This document shows, piece after piece, positions 36,340 to 49,200 of a DNA stretch of 64,000 nt. The stretch lies in contig NC_019881.2 in NCBI RefSeq assembly GCF_002234675.1, positions 20,275,494 to 20,339,493 of the forward strand, given 5' to 3'. Both the position numbers and the translations under genes were made by a program. Each line of letters starts with the position of its first letter. Position 1 is the first letter of the stretch. The notes beneath the pieces are model-generated. The model had not been told where the DNA came from and searched no databases. It saw nothing but the letters and a program-made list of their open reading frames with translations. Source of the DNA: Oryzias latipes. Its lineage: Eukaryota > Chordata > Actinopteri > Beloniformes > Adrianichthyidae.

Positions 36340-38550
36340 TCATAGCACATTGGGGAGGTAAAGCGAGCACAGCAGCGTGTTCTGCCCGAGAGCAGGAAAG
36401 CGCCTGAAGGCCTCCCAGGCGTCTGAGAAAATGTTGTACTTGAGGAAGACGCGGTGCTCCAAACTGGTGAGCGGGCTCACATCCCGGCTCATCATGTAGA
36501 TGCCGTCGTTGTGCAGCGCGCAGGTCAGGTTCAGACCCGACTTGGACGTGTTCTCCTTGAGCTGGAGCCACTCCCCGGTGGTCACGTTGTAGGAATGCAC
36601 CGTCAGGACGTCCTCGGTCTGGCTCGGGCGGCGCCGGCACCAACCCGTCTGCAGCTCGTGGGTGTAACCGCCCACAAGGTAGATGGTGTCCTCCACCGAC
36701 AGCATCTGCTGCTTGCGAATGTGGACCGAACAGGACCGGAACACGGCCCAGGAGTCGGAGGTGGGGCAGTAACGGAGAACGCTGGTGTTTCTGTCTGTCA
36801 GATCCAAACGGAGAGCATAACTAAAAAAAAACATCCACAGGTTTCATTTCTGACACTTTCGTCTGAAGCTTCGACATTTCAAACGGTTTATTAAAAAATT
36901 TGAGACACTTTTTATTCTCTGACTTTTAATCATCCTCATTTTTAAACCTAAAGATGCTCTTTTAAACTAAAATTGGCAGGAGTTTTAATTTAAAAAGAAC
37001 TTCATCCCTTATTTGTAAAACTCATCAAATCTAATAGTTGTGCCTCTGTGATGACTGTTGTAGCCACAAAAGTATTTAACTTTCCTGTTTGGTACGCCAG
37101 GGGGTGGGGGGGTCACTTAATCCAATTCTCATTTACATTCCATTAACAGGAAGCAAACCACATTTTGGGGATAATTCTGATTTCTTTTTTAAATTATTTT
37201 CAAATGTGTTTTTGTGTTTAAAAAAAAACAGCAACTGATAGTTTTTTTGTTCTTAAGAAATTAAATCCTTCAGAAACTACTGATAAGATTTGTGTTCAGC
37301 ATTATAAAATAATCTTTATAATACTAAAAAGTCTGCTTTGGATGCAGATTAGGATACTTTTTTCTGGACGTCTTCATCCTGTCTCACTCCTGTTATCCAA
37401 TTTTTTTTGTTTGACACAACTGTTTAGCCATCACCATCTTCCCTTCCGGTTTCATAATCCTGACCTCTATTTCAGCAACACAACAAACGGTTTTCTGTTT
37501 TTTTTTCTTTTCGAACCCACCCCTTGCCGTGTATCCTCCGATGACGTAGATGAAACCCTGGCACTCGCAGGCAGAAAACTCAGTCAGAGGGTCTGGCATG
37601 GAGGACACACACGTCCACCAGTCCTGCTCTGGACAGTAACACTCCACCGTGCCCAGACACTGGCCTCCAACAGCAAAGAGTTTCCCTTGAACGGCCAGCA
37701 GCTTGAAGTTGGACCTGGAGGAGAGGACAGAGGGTGAAACGCCTCGGATTTGACCTTTGTGAATCCATGGGGGGGAAAAGTCGTACCTTTTCTGGTTGAG
37801 CGGAGCCACGTGGTTCCATTCATTCCTGCAGGGGTTGTAGCAGTGAACAGCAGAGATCTCCTGACTGGTCATCCTGTATCCTCCACCGATGAACAGGTAG
37901 TTATCCAGGACGGTGGAGCCGTACCCTCTCACGTTGACCATATCTGGCGGGAGTTGGTTGGACAGGGGCTTCCAGCGTTGCTCCACCTCTCCGTACCGCA
38001 GCATGGACCAGGGCTGGTCCTGGTCGGGCACGTCCAGGGACAGGCAGGTGAAGTCTCCGATGGCCACCAGGGTGGCGCTGCCCTTCATGCGCATCTCCCT
38101 GACCTGGTCCCTGACCGCAGAGGGCAGGCGGCTGAACTCCGGCCGCCTCAGAATGGGGTGGTAATAGCAGCTCATGTACTTGAGGCAGGAGCTGCGCAGA
38201 TCATGGGTCCCGTAGATCCCAGAGAGGTTGTACAGCTCCACGCAGTTGTCCAGCCGGATCTCTGAGGTCAGGAGCTTCAGGATTGAGGTGACCTGTAGGA
38301 AGGAGGCAGTCTCGATCAGATCCTCCAGAGTCTCGTTCACCACCTGGACTTTGGAGGTGTTGATGAACTCCAGGACCAGCTCCAGGCCGGGGATGCTGAG
38401 CCCCTGCAGCTCCACAGAGTCCTCCGTGGACTCCTTCATCCCGGAACTGTACAGAGCTCGGAAGTAGTCGCTTTTCTCGATCAGCTTCTTCTTGTCCACC
38501 TCGTAGATCTTGTCATCCACGACGATGGCGATGACCTGCTCGGATGACAT
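36340..38550 (-). CDS. klhl42: Kelch-like protein 42 (BTB-kelch CUL3 substrate adaptor), 3 exons
   Basis: Exons on the minus strand: 37787-38550, 37521-37714, 36340-36794; 1413 nt, 470 residues. Human KLHL42 (KLHDC5) has 505, the difference lying mainly in a Gly/Glu-rich insert after the first BTB helices that is absent here. Residues about 5-95 are the BTB/POZ domain (KLIEKSDYFRALYSSGMKE), followed by a short BACK-like linker; from about residue 185 onward come kelch repeats with Gly-Gly and Tyr/Trp signatures (DNYLFIGGGYR, IYVIGGYTAR, IYLVGGYTHEL). The ending SLYLPN matches the family. In mammals it recruits substrates, katanin p60 among them, to CUL3 ubiquitin ligase; I infer the same role. 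The ATG at 38548-38550 gives MSSEQVIAIVVDDKIYEV; an open frame continues upstream without an ATG of equal merit. Splicing uses donor GTACGA after NQKR and acceptor CTGACAG before DRNTS, which restores the conserved YTxRDRN junction. Confidence 0.96.
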
Positions 38551-39036
38551 GATGATGAGCTTTTTTTGTTTTGTTTTTTTTAATCTTTTAAATGTTGTCG
38601 TTCTTTGAGTCTGCTCCCCGATCGGTTTACATTTCACCGCGGACAGAGCTCTTCGGCCGGTCTATATATGGTCACGTTCAGCCCAGAGATCTCCATGAAG
38701 CAGCTGGATTCAGCGAAGCTAACCGGCTAGCACAAAAGTTCACCCAAACAGCTATTTCCACCGGTTAACACGCCTCCACGCAGCGGCAAAAAAATGTCCC
38801 CACTTCCCGAAAAATGTACGCTGCATATTTAAAATAACTTTTATTTATTCGGTCATTTTTCTAACCGGTGTGCGAATCAAAACAGACTGTTTTGACAGTT
38901 TCTTCGTTGTGGGTACATCAAGCTGATTTCCGCACGCTGCTGTCACCTAGCGGAAAATATACGAACTGCACCCCCACACACACAAACACACTCCATTGAA
39001 AATGGTGTTTAAACTTATTGACAAATTTCAAACTGT

Positions 39037-39060
39037 AATAATAATAATAATAATAATAAA
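39037..39060. repeat. (ATA)n microsatellite
   Basis: Eight trinucleotide units in the klhl42-elapor2 intergenic region. Confidence 0.9.
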
Positions 39061-39203
39061 CGCGAACAAACTCTGAGCAGCAGAAAACATAAAACGATGA
39101 TTTATACTATAATATGTACTACAAGTGTGCTACGTACTTCACATGTTTACCTAGTGTAAAGTATACTTATATTCATTAATGCTTGATAAAAGATGAAGTG
39201 TAC

Positions 39204-39253
39204 TACTTTTTGCTAAGGGATAGGAAGCAAGAGACATTTCATTTTTGGTTTTA
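39204..39253 (+). repeat. 50-bp exact direct repeat, copy 2
   Basis: Exact copy of 32355-32404, here between the divergent klhl42 and elapor2 promoters. Confidence 0.95.
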
Positions 39254-40290
39254 TGTTATATAAGTAATGGTGCTTAGAAATTCCAAATGCATTTCTGGCA
39301 ATAAGAAATATTTCTAAAGCTAATTCAATAAAAAGACTATTTAACTGATAAAGATCTTACTTTATTAGTTTCAAAACACTAACTAGAGGATTTTTCAAAA
39401 TAAGATATTTATTGTTTTTAACATGTAAAATACCTGTAAAAACAGGGGGAAAGTTGCTAATTTTGTCATTAGAGTTCAGGTTTATACTTTCAAGTTGTCT
39501 CATTTCTACATTATCCACCAGATGACAACATTTTGACAACTTTCTTTAGGAAAAACCCAGAAGTGGATTTTCTTCCACAATAATATTCTGTCAGATGGAA
39601 TTTACCCCTACAAACTGAGCAAATTTAATATATGTAGTGCCAATGTAGGATCCAAACCTTGAAAACTGTAAGGTGTAGTTAATTTTATACCACACAACAT
39701 CTATGCTTTTTTAACGTAGTTCTAGTTTTAGTGAAGACTGAGCTTTGAACTGAAGGGATGCAGAATATTTAAAGTCAGGTTCCCAAAATTCTGAGTATGT
39801 CAACATATGGTATAAAAAAGTAACATTGATCAACTACAACATTTTATTACTGTTTTTTGCACTGATCCGTCTAAAATATATATTCAAAGTTTGTTTTTTC
39901 AATGTGATTTGGTAAAAATTAAAACAACGTTTTCAAGAGCTGATTTAATCTTACACTATACATTTAAAATGTCATGAAAATCAAACTTGGTGAATGGTTA
40001 TATTTCCTTTGAGGAGAAATATATTAATTTTTGACTGTTTTAAAGTCTTCAGAAAACATTAATCAAATGGTTTACTTTTTTTAGGCAATTTGTTTTATTT
40101 TGAAGGTCGTAGCCGGATGTGCTTCTCCTCAGTCAGCGCTGCATGGAGGGAGGAGGGGGAGTTGGGCAGGTGAGGGCGGGAGGCGCGTGCGCATCCATGA
40201 CGGGGACAGCAGCGTCTTCGCCTCTCGGACTGCTTTGTGTTTGTGGCTCCCGGTGGCGGACACAACGCCCGATTGTGACCGCAGGTGAGG

Positions 40291-43200
40291 ATGCAGGAGC
40301 CGGCGTGGACCTCCTGCTTCTCCCGCTGCCTCCTTCTCCTCCTCATCGCCGCTCCCGCATCCTTCTTCACGCCGACCGGAGGAGAACTGCGGCCATGCCA
40401 GAAGGTAACTGTGTTTTTATTCGCCTAACGCTAATGTCGACAGTTTTATTTTTATTATTATTAGCCAAAAATCCCCAAACTATGTTCTAACGCATTTATG
40501 ACCTCAACGCTAATTTAAATTGGTTAAAATATATAAAAATGATGTACAAAATAAAATCTCGGGATAAATTAATTTAAACTAAACGTAAATAAACTCAAAG
40601 TTAAACAATCAAACGGTTTCCGGTTCCGAAGCCGGTCTGCATTCTGGTGCTGATAGCCTTAAATTTGGATTCATGTTGACCGTAAATGCGCCGCCGTCTC
40701 GTCTGCTGGCCTCCAACCGGCTGGGAGGGATTACCTGACGGGATGGATGCACATCAGTCCGGGGGGATCCTGTCAGTCCCAGCCGGGGTGTCAAAGCGGA
40801 TCCAGGCGTCACCAGGAGGAGGGAACGTGTAAATAACAAAGAAATAAACAAATAAAAAATTAGACTATTAGGGGGTTGAAGGGGATGTTTTTAAAGATGT
40901 AGAACCATTTAGATTGACGTGATTTTGGAGTTAAAATATGAAAAATATCTAATCAATCAGAAAACAATGACGTCACAAATTTAGAATAGAGAACCACCTT
41001 CCAGCCCCACAAACTGGTTAAAATGTGCCTTTAAACCGAGTTATTTAGCATTATAATGTACAAGATTTTAAAAAAAAAAATCACACTATCTGTCTTGTTA
41101 AAACCTGGAACAAGAAGTTGTCGAATCTCTATAAACCGACTCTGGTGAAAATGGTGTTTTTAACATGTTCTCTTGTCATTTTTCCTTTTTAGTTTCTAAT
41201 GTTGTTCCCTTGTATAACATTTCATGTTTCTGGAAATTACTTTTGTTTTCTGATTTTTTTGTTTAGATTTCCAGTGTTGTCATGTGATGTTTAATGTGTT
41301 GATTTATTGGTGTGATTTAAAGAAACGTCTGCGCAGAATTTGATCATCTTTTGCTCATATTTAAACCTTTTTTATTACATTTAAAGATGCTCTGTTGTAA
41401 CATTTTTGTGTTTTAGCCATTTTTAAAGTCTTAAATTAGAACTACAATCTTTTTTGAACATTTACTTAGTTAAAGAAGCTGCTTTTACAAAGCAAATTTG
41501 GGGATATTTTAAATGTTTATTTTAGTTGTTTTAACCAACTGTTGTTTTTCCTGCTTCATGTTAATCTTTCACTTTTTAAAGCAAAAGTCATCTTTTATAA
41601 ATCATTTTTTAACTTCACACCTTTTTCACACTTTCCTTGTATATTTAGTTTTAAATGATTGAACCTTTATGCAGCGACTCATTCGAACCTTTTACCTGGT
41701 TCTTCATCTATTTCAATGAAAAAAGAAAAACTTTAACTTTAGTAACTACTAGGGACCAACCAACCGAACAGTTAGTAGTTTCATGCTTAATAAGTTGTTG
41801 TTGTTTTTTTGCCCCTTTACACATTTTTTTAGTCAGTCAAATTGTGTGAGAATATATCTTATGATAAAATGCTTGCAATGTACAGTTTAAGAAGCTAGGT
41901 GTCACTGTATCATACATGCTAAACCTTTACATTTTTTTTAAATATTTTTAGATTGTAGATCATTTTACTTTAGCAGATTTAAAATGTGGTGCAAAAAACT
42001 TCTTAAATGAAACAGCTGAGCTGTCTGTGGTCCCGTTCCTCACACAGAAGGGGTTTATTAGCAGTTAAGTAGAAGTGGAAGAATTTTACGACTGTCAGAA
42101 ATAGACGTGCGGTTTCCTGCACCTCCTGTTTTCTGTATTTTTTTTTTTTATAGCTTATATTTTGTTTTGTTTTTAACACTTATTTTGTTGATGTGTTACT
42201 ATCAACATAACCTTTACATTTACTTTTATCCTTAAAAACTGAGCATTGTCATTTTGTAGAGCTACTTTAAACATCAATAATTTAATTAAATTCCAAATAA
42301 AATACTAGTTTAAAATGAGGTTGTCTCCAAAAATTATTAAATATAATTATTATAAAACAAATTCCTCAGTTAAATGAAATGGATGCTTAAAGCTAGCAGA
42401 ATCTTAGCAGGGTTTTCAGCAGTGACGTGCGGTGAGGTTGATGGCTGGTGAGGCACCAACTCCTCTGGAGTCAGATTTACTATGAGAGAACTGAATATTT
42501 CACCATTCATCCAACAGCAGCTAACAGTTTATAAAATACACACAAGAACATATTTGTCCTACAGAGAATATTTCTTTTATAGACATGGATAGAACACTCT
42601 TCCTGTGTATAAATCATTCATATATACTGTAAATAAATTAAAGTATACAGATGTGTTCAGCACACATTTGACCCTAAGTAACTATTTCTGGTATTTTTCC
42701 AACTTAAAATTCTGGAGCTTTAATCAGTGTTATCAAATGTGGTCTGTGAAAATGATCATAAAAATAAAATAAATGACTTTACTTACATTTTTTTCACATT
42801 CTTCCATGTTATTTAAAAAAAAAGAAACATTGAAAACCATGTTTTATTTTTTGGGTTCATGCACTGATCCTTCTCCCCAATTATATATATGATATGATCT
42901 GCTTGTTAAAGTCTTCCTAATTTTCCTTTATTTTATTAGTTTCTCCCCCTCAATGGAGAAACACTTCCTTAGTCTTTTTCTACGGCACCAGTGTAGCTAC
43001 AAAGCAGCTGTCAGCTGACGTCTGCCCCCTGCTGGTGAGGCTTGCTTCACCTGAAGCCTTTTCTTTGGGCCTACAGCGGCGTTTTGAGCGCACGTCTCTG
43101 TTAACATTGAGCAGAAATGAGGCACAGCGCTTCAGAGCCCTCACCCGGAGTTTCCGCTCCGTCTGTGATCGTGCAACACTCAAATTCTGCGATTTTAACC

Positions 43201-46200
43201 TCAGAAACTGTGGAAAATGTGTTGAGTTGACTGAAAATGTATATTTAACACTGATCGGTGGAAAATGATATTTACTGAATTAACCTTTTTCTATTTTATC
43301 ACAATTGTGATGGGTGAGGCTGTGCCTCACCTTACCGCACGTCACTGGTTTTCAGTGTATTTCCTGCACTGAGTTAGTAAAAGTTGACAATGGAGAAAGA
43401 AACTTCCTCTAAAGCTACATTCACACAGGCCTTTGAAACGTGCGGTCAGGCAGCCAATTCCAAAAAAAGTCTATGTAAACACGTGTATATGGACGTCTTG
43501 GGAACACATATGCTAAAAGGGCGATCAAGAAGTTTAGCGTGTTCTTGATCATGCAACACATGTCCATTGAGAACTTAGCATAAGAGAAAGATCAAGAAGA
43601 AACCTCCAGCAGAAGCTGAGGGTTTGTTTTTCATCTTGTGGTCTCTAAAGATGACATTTACATCCACTTGTTTTGTGGACTTGGAGCAACTTGTCACTGT
43701 AGATCAGGGGTCGGGAACCTTTTTGGCCAAGAGAGCCATAAACGCCACATATTTTGAAAAGTAATTTCGAAAGAGCCATACAATAATGTAGCGTCCCTTT
43801 CCCACACTGAGACTTAACCTCTTTTAAGGTTCTTTATTCTGGTTACTGCAGACGGCAACAAACGCCGCACAATTAATTCAGCAACTCCTCAATCTCTCCA
43901 GCGAGATGAAAGCGCTTCTGCCAACTTTATATTCCCCTGCTCCCGCTCCAGCCCTCCCATTTCCCTTATTCGGCCCATAGCTGAACCCCATTGGTCCAAA
44001 CTCCCTAACAACAGGCTGAGCGACAGAACTGAGGGCCAATCAGATCTCTGCTTGATGCGTTCATTGAACTCCAGAACTTTTAACGCGGCCCAACAGCCAC
44101 CCAGTCCAAGTCAGTAGGCAACGATATGTTTAAAACTAAATATACAAATGAATGTGTGCATTTGATGTAATTTCAACATTTTTAAAGTACAATAAGTCTG
44201 TGGATTCTTTTTAATAACATTGTAATGCTGTTGCTGATAAATAAGGCGTTGAACCTTTAAACGTGATCGTAGGTCTGAATGTTCTGTAGATGTGACAAAG
44301 ACTTCTCACATAAAGACGCGGAGCCAAACACACTCACACGCTGCAGTGAGTGACGGGCAGCGGGTTTTACGTTATTACAATCCCTGCGCAATTCACCTGC
44401 TACCTGTGCCCACAACTCCACCCCCCACCCCCACCCTCTGCTTTCTTCCTCTAACATCCCGTCCCCGCAACTGCGCGCTCTTTCTCGGAGACGGGAGCGC
44501 GCAGTTTTAGGCACGGCAATTCACAGGTTTCCGCTGGTACAAACTCTGTGAAATAATAGATAATAGTAAATTGATAGTGCTCTCCAAGCACCGCTACTAC
44601 TGCGCGCCTCTGGCATCGCATCGCACCCGAGAAGGACTGGTCTAATGAAAAAAAAAAAGTGTAATTAAAGATTTGTCTGCGAGCCACATGTGACCATCAA
44701 AAGAGCCATATATGGCTCGCGAGCCATAGGTTCCCGACCCCTGCTGTAGATGAATGTGAGACTGCCTGCAGACGCTGCAGTGAGCGTGACATGTTTCTGA
44801 GGCAGGTCAACAAGCAGAGGACATCGAGTTTGCATGCAGAGCTCTGAGCGAGGTCAGAAACGATGCTCCTCTGCTGCTGACTGCAGCCTCGTGTCTTTAG
44901 GCTTTAAAACTGTCATCCTCTGCATTAATCGCCCTTCAGCCCAATCACCAAGGATTCATTAGGGTCAAAGCCTTCGATCAATAAGGCCGTCCGCATCCTT
45001 CCTCTTGGATGTGCAGTCAGAGCAGGAAATATGGAGTAAGCAGAAATGGTCATTGATGCAGCTGGGATGTTTGCTTGAGTTTGAGCTGGAGTCTGTTACA
45101 AACCTCCCAGCGGCCGGGTGTGAGTGCATCCATGAAGGAAGAGGAGGATCTCCAGGTGAATTTGGTTGTTTCTCTTTAAAGGCCGTTTGGCTGCCACAGA
45201 TGTCATCGTTGAATCTTAAAAGCTTGTTCGAGGCGCTGCACTTCATCCTCACTGGCTTCCTTGCTTCTGTCTCCATGACGACCACTGTGGATCACCCTGG
45301 AGACCAGTAGACTACCGAAGCCTTTGCGCCTTTTTATCAGTGTCACCTTTCTCCACAGTCAACACATCCATTTTTGTTTGGTCCATCAGGCAGCTGAAGC
45401 TGCTCCGGTTTCTGCTCCATAGATGTTTGTTGGAGCCGTGCTGCTCCAGTGGAAAATGTGGTTCTGTAGACTAGAGGATTGGGGGGGGGGTGAATGACCA
45501 CATTTGTTGCCGCAGCGCCGTGAATATTTTTTCACAAGAGCTCTGGCTTATCTGCACTGTTCACACATACATCTGCATCCCTCTGTTTGCATCTACAGCA
45601 GTTCGGCTTTAATTAGCTGCTGCTTAGACATTGGTTGGTGCTGCAGCTGCCTGTGCTGATTTACTTTCAAGAGGGCAGCTGGCTTGGGGGGCAGGAAATG
45701 GACACAAGCCAAGGAGGCAGGGGCCTTGGAGTTGCACTTGCAGTGCAAAAAAAAGCTCCTCGAACACATTCGTTTACATCTTTGATCAAAATTGTAAAGG
45801 TAGAAAAGGAAGTTAAAGCTACGAGCTGCATTGTAAGGTCCGCAGGCACTACCTGCCCTCGCCACCCCCCCAACCTGCCCTCACCGACAGTGGGTGCTAT
45901 TTATGCCTCACCTTCCTCCTCTGCTCCTTCCACCTTGGACTAAGCTGCAGGTCTCAAATTGATGGGAAATAAACACCTCTTTCAAAATGGCAGCTTTACT
46001 GGTGGTTTATCTCCATAGCAACCATTTTAATTTCTGGTCATTGGGGGTGACGAACAGGTCAATGTAATTTTTAGAAAAATTGGCAAAAGTAAACTTTAGG
46101 ATTTCCTTGGCAACAGACATCTTTTAGTTAACATTACATGTTCATATCTGTGGTAGTATCATTTCATTCAGCTTGAGCCAAAGATTCATCTATTAAATTT

Positions 46201-49200
46201 TCCCAATATTCCATTGGAAAATGTGCAAGCAACAGAGGAACATCACTTTCGCTAGCTTGTCTTGCTAAAGCCGTTTAAAATCAACAAATTTTAAAATCAA
46301 ATTTTTTTCTAAAGCAGCTTCCCAATATTGCTCCAGGAGTTAGGACGCTCTAGATCGAAAACCCTAAGAGGAGTTTACATTTGTAGAAGGTACTAAATAG
46401 TACTTTTTTTTGGGAGGTGGGTGAAGACGCTGGCCTCTTCTCAAGGTGAAAGGTAAACACAACCTAGGTTTTGGTTGTAGACTTAATCTGGTGGCGTGTG
46501 TAAGATTTCGTAAAGATTGCTGGAACAAAATTTTTCCCCCCATATTATGGGAAAATTTGAAAATCGGCAAATTTCACACTTTGCCACAAAATGTCCGCCA
46601 AGCCGTAGATCTTTTCGTCAACCAATAATAATAATTTTAAAATGTACTTTGGCTATCCACGACTTGTCTGTTTTGGTATTTGACTTTGAAATATGTTTTT
46701 TTTTTTCTCTTGAGCTCCATAAGAGATTTGGGTCCCATTCATCTTTTTGGTTTCTTGGGGGTCGTTCTCTATGCAGATGATGTGGAACTTTGGTTTGAGT
46801 TTGATGGAATTTCACAGAAGACTGTCTCTCTGAGCTGCATAAAAAAATTAAAACATAAAATTTAAGTTTTCTTATTTTATTTTGCTTTTATTTACAAAAA
46901 TCCTACATGTGCTCTGTACACATGACCTGCTGTCCTGATCCTAATGGATCCATTAGTACTCCAGCATGTGGTCGCCACGGTGATCAGGGTCAGATGATGC
47001 TTTTAGCCTGGAAGCCCTCATGTCCCCTTTTGTGTGATCAGTTTTTGTTATTGTCTGTACTGCCTAGAGTTGTACATTTAGGGCTCCTGGCTGTGAGGGA
47101 GATCTCACTTTCTCAGAGAAAATGTTTAACGTTAAATAAAAAAGGGAATAAATAAAAGACGATGCAAATAAATGAAACACATATTTTTGTAATTTGTGTA
47201 AAATAATCAAAATTTATATCTGTTTTTTTAAAGCAAAATATAAAGATTAATCATGTGGAAAGATCTAAAAAATAAACTGGTCCAACTGATTAAATAGCCA
47301 GAGATGCTGGCAGGTAGAAATACTTCTAGTGTTGCAGAAAAGGCCAATGAAAAACCTAATGGTTCTTGTTTTTTATACACGGTAGAAATGATCTCATACG
47401 AGTAATCACAGTTACTTTTTTACCTTTAATGTGCACTTTACAGAAAGATTTCTACTTCCAATACACTGAGTGTGACAGCACAGGATCCCGCTGGAGGGTC
47501 GCCATCCCACTTGATCCAGGCTCCTGCTCAGACCTCCCACCTCCAACCAGAGGAACCGACTGCTGTGAGTCCAACCAGAGCCGGCTTGTGTTTAAGAGCA
47601 GAGTGTGTGTCCTCTGCACCGCCTGTGTAGGTACCATAACTGTTCGGTCTGGAACTTCCGTTCGGGGTCCTGGGACTAGTGCTGACGTCACATTATGTTA
47701 TTATTGGCTGTCTGTTGGTCTAATGACGTGTCAGATAGTGATTTGTCTGGACAAATTACGAAACTATCATAGAAGAAGACATTATAAAGTCTATTGTAAA
47801 CAAACAGCTCCAACACAGAGCGAGCTTGTCTTCTAAATGTGCTTTTATTATTGTTATGATTATTATTGAATGCATGTTTGCTTATAGTTTTTTTAATCCG
47901 TGCGCCCAGTGCTTTATTATCGGCAGAACGGTCCCGGAAGAACAACATTGAGCCGTGCTGACAACATTTTCAGCCACAGCTGAACTTAAAATGGAATAAC
48001 AAGCGGATTGCAGCAACATGTCTTTATAAAAATTACAAAGAATAATGTCAGACACAATTTATGAGGGAAAATAACTTTAGGTTACAAAAGGGAACGTGAA
48101 ATGAAAATTTGTAGAGCCAGAGCAGATCTTGACGTACCTAGTTTGTACAAGTGGGGCTACCGTAGTGTGACGTTACCTTCAGTCGAAAGGACCCCAAATG
48201 TAAGTTCCAGGACGAACGGTTATGGTACCTACACCTGCACTATTGAAAACACCAAAAACAACATGGTTCAACCATTGACTGTATATGAGAACTGGATGAA
48301 GCTCCAATGAAATGAAGTCTATTTAGTCTCCATTTATTCAGGATATGGACACCACCATGTGCACTAAGGAGTGATTGATCCAAATAGTTTTAAGTCAACG
48401 TTTCAACGGCAACCACTCTAGAAATCAGGAGGGATCTCCTTGGCAGGCCACGCCCCTACCACTTGAAAGCTGGCCACACTAAGTCTGTCAATCAAACGTT
48501 TTGAACTTTGATGTGTGCAGACTCCACCTCTTTAAAAATATCAGGATTATCAATAACATGTTAAAAAGGGATGAGAGCCAGAATGCTTATTCTGACCAAC
48601 AGAATGACTGAGTAAAGCCGTTTATTTCTCAGTAGAAGTGGATGGGATTTTGGCTTCTAGGAGTCATTTGATTTCTCATATACAGTCACTTGGTCTGACT
48701 AACCTGAATGTCGAACAGTGCTAATATAAAATGTTAGTGGAAAATGTAGAAATATAGACATTTTCTAAATAAAATTTATAATATAAAGGCGGAAAGATTA
48801 TAAGATTTACAAAAAAAAAAACGGTTAAAAAGTCTAAATATCCTGGAGACCACAAACTCTAGTTAAATGCTAAGTTGGTTAAAAACTGTAGGAATCCCTA
48901 AAATAGCCCTAATAAACCTGGCACTATGCTAGTTCAGCTAAATTAATTTTTAAAAACTGCAGGACAATTCAAATTAGCTGCAAAATGCTATTGTAACTTA
49001 GCTAAGAAAAAAACACAAAAAAGCCACATTTTAAATTTGTTGTAAAAAAAATGTTCAAATGCAGAAACTACCCAATAATTCAATAAGGAAGTAACTTTGA
49101 ATGCTGAAAAATAGGTGGCCTCATAGCTGCCCTTCAGATATTTGCTGTGCCATTTGGTTAGCATTCCTGTTTTTACAATTACTCATTAGAATGTCCCTTA

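Larger units (their letters stand above)
38551..40290. promoter_or_regulatory. Divergent intergenic region between klhl42 and elapor2
   Basis: The two start codons face away from each other across 1.74 kb. Segment 38640-38960 (klhl42 side) and 40090-40290 (elapor2 side) are relatively GC- and CpG-rich, as expected for 5' UTR and core promoter; the middle (39000-40080) is AT-rich with an (ATA)n tract and one copy of a 50-bp duplicate. I see no confident TATA box; tctatatatgg at 38660 is on the klhl42 side. Promoter function is inferred from position and composition. Confidence 0.45.

Noticed and set aside
36454..36894. Plus-strand open frame opposite klhl42 exon 3
   Set aside because: Antisense shadow of the kelch-repeat coding sequence; the minus-strand protein matches the family and this one matches nothing.
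37750..38265. Plus-strand open frame of 171 residues opposite klhl42 exon 1
   Set aside because: Antisense shadow caused by GC-rich third positions of the BTB-kelch exon.
40119..40490. Plus-strand 123-residue frame overlapping elapor2 exon 1
   Set aside because: The real frame starts at the ATG at 40291, giving a signal peptide and ELRPCQK that splices in phase to exon 2; this one is an overlapping shadow.
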